64,000 nt of DNA from Jaminaea rosea. Taxonomy: Eukaryota > Basidiomycota > Exobasidiomycetes > Microstromatales. Positions 62,011-64,000 of the stretch are shown here, one piece after another; the first letter of the stretch is position 1, and each line of letters starts with the position of its first letter. The DNA lies in NCBI RefSeq assembly GCF_003144245.1, contig NW_020289976.1, forward strand, positions 1,178,001-1,242,000, given 5' to 3'. Below the pieces are notes generated by a model that was not told the origin of the DNA, ran no database searches, and was given only the letters and a program-made list of their open reading frames with translations. The position numbers were made by a program, and so were the translations under genes.

Positions 62011-63928
62011 ATGTCAGCTCCCGCGCAAGTAGCGTGGGACTCGCTCCCAACAGCAGAATGGACTCTTCAGCAAGTAGACGCCGCTGGCTCGTCTGGCATC
62101 CCAGACTCGCGCGAGCTGGTAGGCCGTCCGCCGATGCCTGCCAACCTCGAAGACGAAAAGTCCCTCGATGAGCACCACAAGCGTCGCGCTGACTGGCAGA
62201 TGGCGCTTCAGGGACACCTCAAATCCCTTGAGGCTCGTCAAATGATCGAGTTCCAGTCACACGACGAGATCACCTACGCTCTCACGGCCGAAGGGTACGG
62301 GATTGCCCACTCTGGCTCGCAAGAGGCACGTCTCTTTGCTGCGCTGCCTCCCGGGGGAGACGAGGCCAAGACCTTGGATGAGCTCAAGAAGGAGCTCGGA
62401 GCTGATGTCCTCAAGATTGGCCAAGGCAAGGCCTTCGCCAAGAGGTGGGCGAGGAAGCATCCTGAAAAGCAAGGCGCATTGGCGAGGATGCCCGGCGTCG
62501 AGGAGATTGTGGACGATACGGCTGAAGACCTGAGGGAGATCAGGAGGAGTGGCACATTGCAGGATGGACAGAGGGTCAATGACCTCAAGAAGCGCAAGCT
62601 AGTGGTGCAGAAGTGCGTGCAAGCCGCGATGATGGAGCCGTTAAACGATTGTTCTCCAGGCTGATCTCCTCGTCCTCTCTTCTTTTCGCTGCGCAGGAAG
62701 CTCCTCTGGTTCTCAATCACCAAGGGCCCGCAGTTTAGCCTCAAGATCGAAAAGCTCGCAACAGATCTTTCAGCTGAGATGCTCCAATCAGGCGAATGGA
62801 AGACGCGTCCCTTCAAGAAGTACAACTTCGACGCCGAAGGTGTCATGCCCGTCACTGGAGCATTGCACCCGCTGTTGAAAGTGCGAGAGGAGTTCAGGAA
62901 CATCTTCTTTGAGATGGGATTCACCGAAATGCCCACGAACCGATTCGTCGACTCAAGCTTCTGGTGGTGAGTAGGCGGGCGAGCGCCAACCCGCAGAGAT
63001 GGCGACTGCAATCTTACGCCCTTTCCCCACTCGCCACGCCAGCTTCGACTCCCTCTTTGTCCCGCAACAGCACGCCGCTCGCGACATGCAGGACACCTTC
63101 TTCATCAAGTCACCCGCCGCAGCGAAGCACATCCCAGAGGACTATCTCTCTCGCGTGACCGCCGCCCACGAGGACGGAGGACCATATGGCTCGACAGGGT
63201 ATGGCTACAAGTTCTCCCGCGACGTTACCGAAAAGCTTGTTCTCCGCACCCATACTACAGCCGTGTCTGCGGCCATGCTGTATGAGCTAGCGAACAGGCC
63301 GGGCGGGTTCAAGCCGGCCAAGATGTTCAGTATTGATAGGGTGTTCAGAAATGAGGCTGTCGATGCGACGCATTTGGCCGAGTTCCACCAGGTTGAGGGA
63401 GTCGTCGCGGACTACAACATTACATTGGGCGATCTCATCGGTTTCATGCAGTGAGTAGCACCGCGAGGCAAGACGTGCGCCCTCGCTCACCTCTGCCTTG
63501 TCTCTCTGAATCCCCTCCACCCAGAATCTTCTTTGCCAAGATGGGCGTCACCAACCTGCGCTTCAAGCCCGCCTATAATCCCTACACAGAGCCATCACTC
63601 GAGATCTTCTCTTACCACTCTGGCCTGGGCAAGTGGGTCGAGATTGGCAACAGTGGCATGTTCCGTCCAGAGATGTTGAGGCCTATGGGCCTACCCGAGG
63701 GCGTGAATGTGCTTGGATGGGGACTCAGTCTGGAGAGGCCGACGATGATTCGTTATGGGATCAACAAGTGAGTGCGGCGGGCGAGAAGAGAGTTATTGAA
63801 AAAAAGGGAGAAGAGTGACTGACTTGATTTGCTGCTTCCTCCCGCACGCTGACAGCATTCGTGACTTGGTGGGACACAAGATCAGCATCACTGACGTAGA
63901 GAGAGCGCCTGCTGTCAGGTTCCCGTAA
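62011..63928 (+). CDS. FRS2: Phenylalanyl-tRNA synthetase alpha subunit, cytosolic (5 exons)
   Basis: Catalytic subunit of the alpha2-beta2 PheRS that charges tRNA-Phe. Exons are 62011-62612, 62697-62966, 63043-63450, 63525-63767 and 63856-63928. Introns are 84, 76, 74 and 88 bp, all GT..AG in phase 2. The 531-residue product starts [13 protein letters not shown]. It has an N-terminal winged-helix region, motif 1 ([20 protein letters not shown]), [20 protein letters not shown], motif 2 ([20 protein letters not shown], then FHQVEG), [15 protein letters not shown] and motif 3 ([19 protein letters not shown]). It ends [10 protein letters not shown]. Every splice restores a conserved class II aaRS block. 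It is divergent from MEX67 with 268 bp between ATGs. Confidence 0.96.
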
Positions 63929-64000
63929 AGAGGAGAGTGACAGAGCAAAGAGAGCGGTAATGAAAAGAGTAACTCCTTGTCAGCGTGCCTCGGTGGATGC

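Noticed and set aside
1-64000. Mobile elements, viral remnants, CRISPR arrays, secondary-metabolite or toxin clusters
   Set aside because: No transposase, reverse transcriptase, integrase, capsid, terminal repeat, spacer array, NRPS or PKS sequence was recognised on either strand.

Overview
The window is nuclear DNA of a fungus, most likely a basidiomycete and probably a smut-lineage (Ustilaginomycotina) yeast or mould. The lineage is inferred from three things: GC-rich, compact, strand-mixed genes; short introns of about 58-93 bp with GTGAGT-type donors, CTGAC-like branch sites and CAG/TAG acceptors; and Ser/Pro/Ala-rich insertions inside otherwise conserved proteins. No mobile element, CRISPR array, rRNA or convincing tRNA gene was seen. 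The window is ordinary euchromatic housekeeping DNA.

Layout. 1-8.2 kb: 40S protein eS1 (5' end outside the window), dCMP deaminase, quinolinate phosphoribosyltransferase, methionine sulfoxide reductase A, an unrecognised conserved protein, and a SidJ/DUF1749-type hydrolase. 8.2-16 kb: an MFS (DHA1-like) exporter behind a palindrome-bearing upstream region, a secreted histidine-acid-phosphatase-like protein, a YFH7/uridine-kinase-like P-loop kinase, and a four-exon SUR7/PalI-type membrane protein. 16-30 kb: an R3H/G-patch protein (SQS1-like), a DOMON-cytochrome b561 protein, a small AN1 zinc-finger protein, an ARL8 GTPase (four exons), MAF1, and a small GPI-anchored secreted protein. 30-40.5 kb: a six-exon copper amine oxidase, homocysteine S-methyltransferase, PEX2, gamma-glutamyltransferase, and a second G-patch protein. 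40.6-52.3 kb: ARS2/Serrate, a CRIB-motif disordered protein, a 1454-residue ankyrin+DIL protein, and an unknown two-exon protein. 52.3-64 kb: an Ecdysoneless/SGT1 homologue, the mitochondrial ABC half-transporter MDL1, a GatC-like protein with no AUG of its own, MEX67 and cytosolic phenylalanyl-tRNA synthetase alpha.

The genes do not form an obvious metabolic cluster. RNA metabolism recurs: MAF1 for Pol III, ARS2 and MEX67 for RNA processing and export, and two G-patch proteins. Peroxisomal (PEX2, possibly the amine oxidase) and mitochondrial (MDL1, GatC-like) functions also appear. Many neighbours are divergent pairs sharing 200-310 bp, or convergent pairs with 3' gaps of 96-280 bp.

The most interesting observation is the MDL1/GatC-like junction. 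There a 93-bp intron-like segment would splice the two mitochondrial proteins into one reading frame, while reading through it would end MDL1 alone. Secondary points are a ~70-residue insertion in ARL8, stop-free intron-like segments in MAF1, the amine oxidase and MEX67, and a PEX2 RING finger split by disordered loops. Exon boundaries below were worked out by eye from splice signals and frame continuity; no alignment or search was run.
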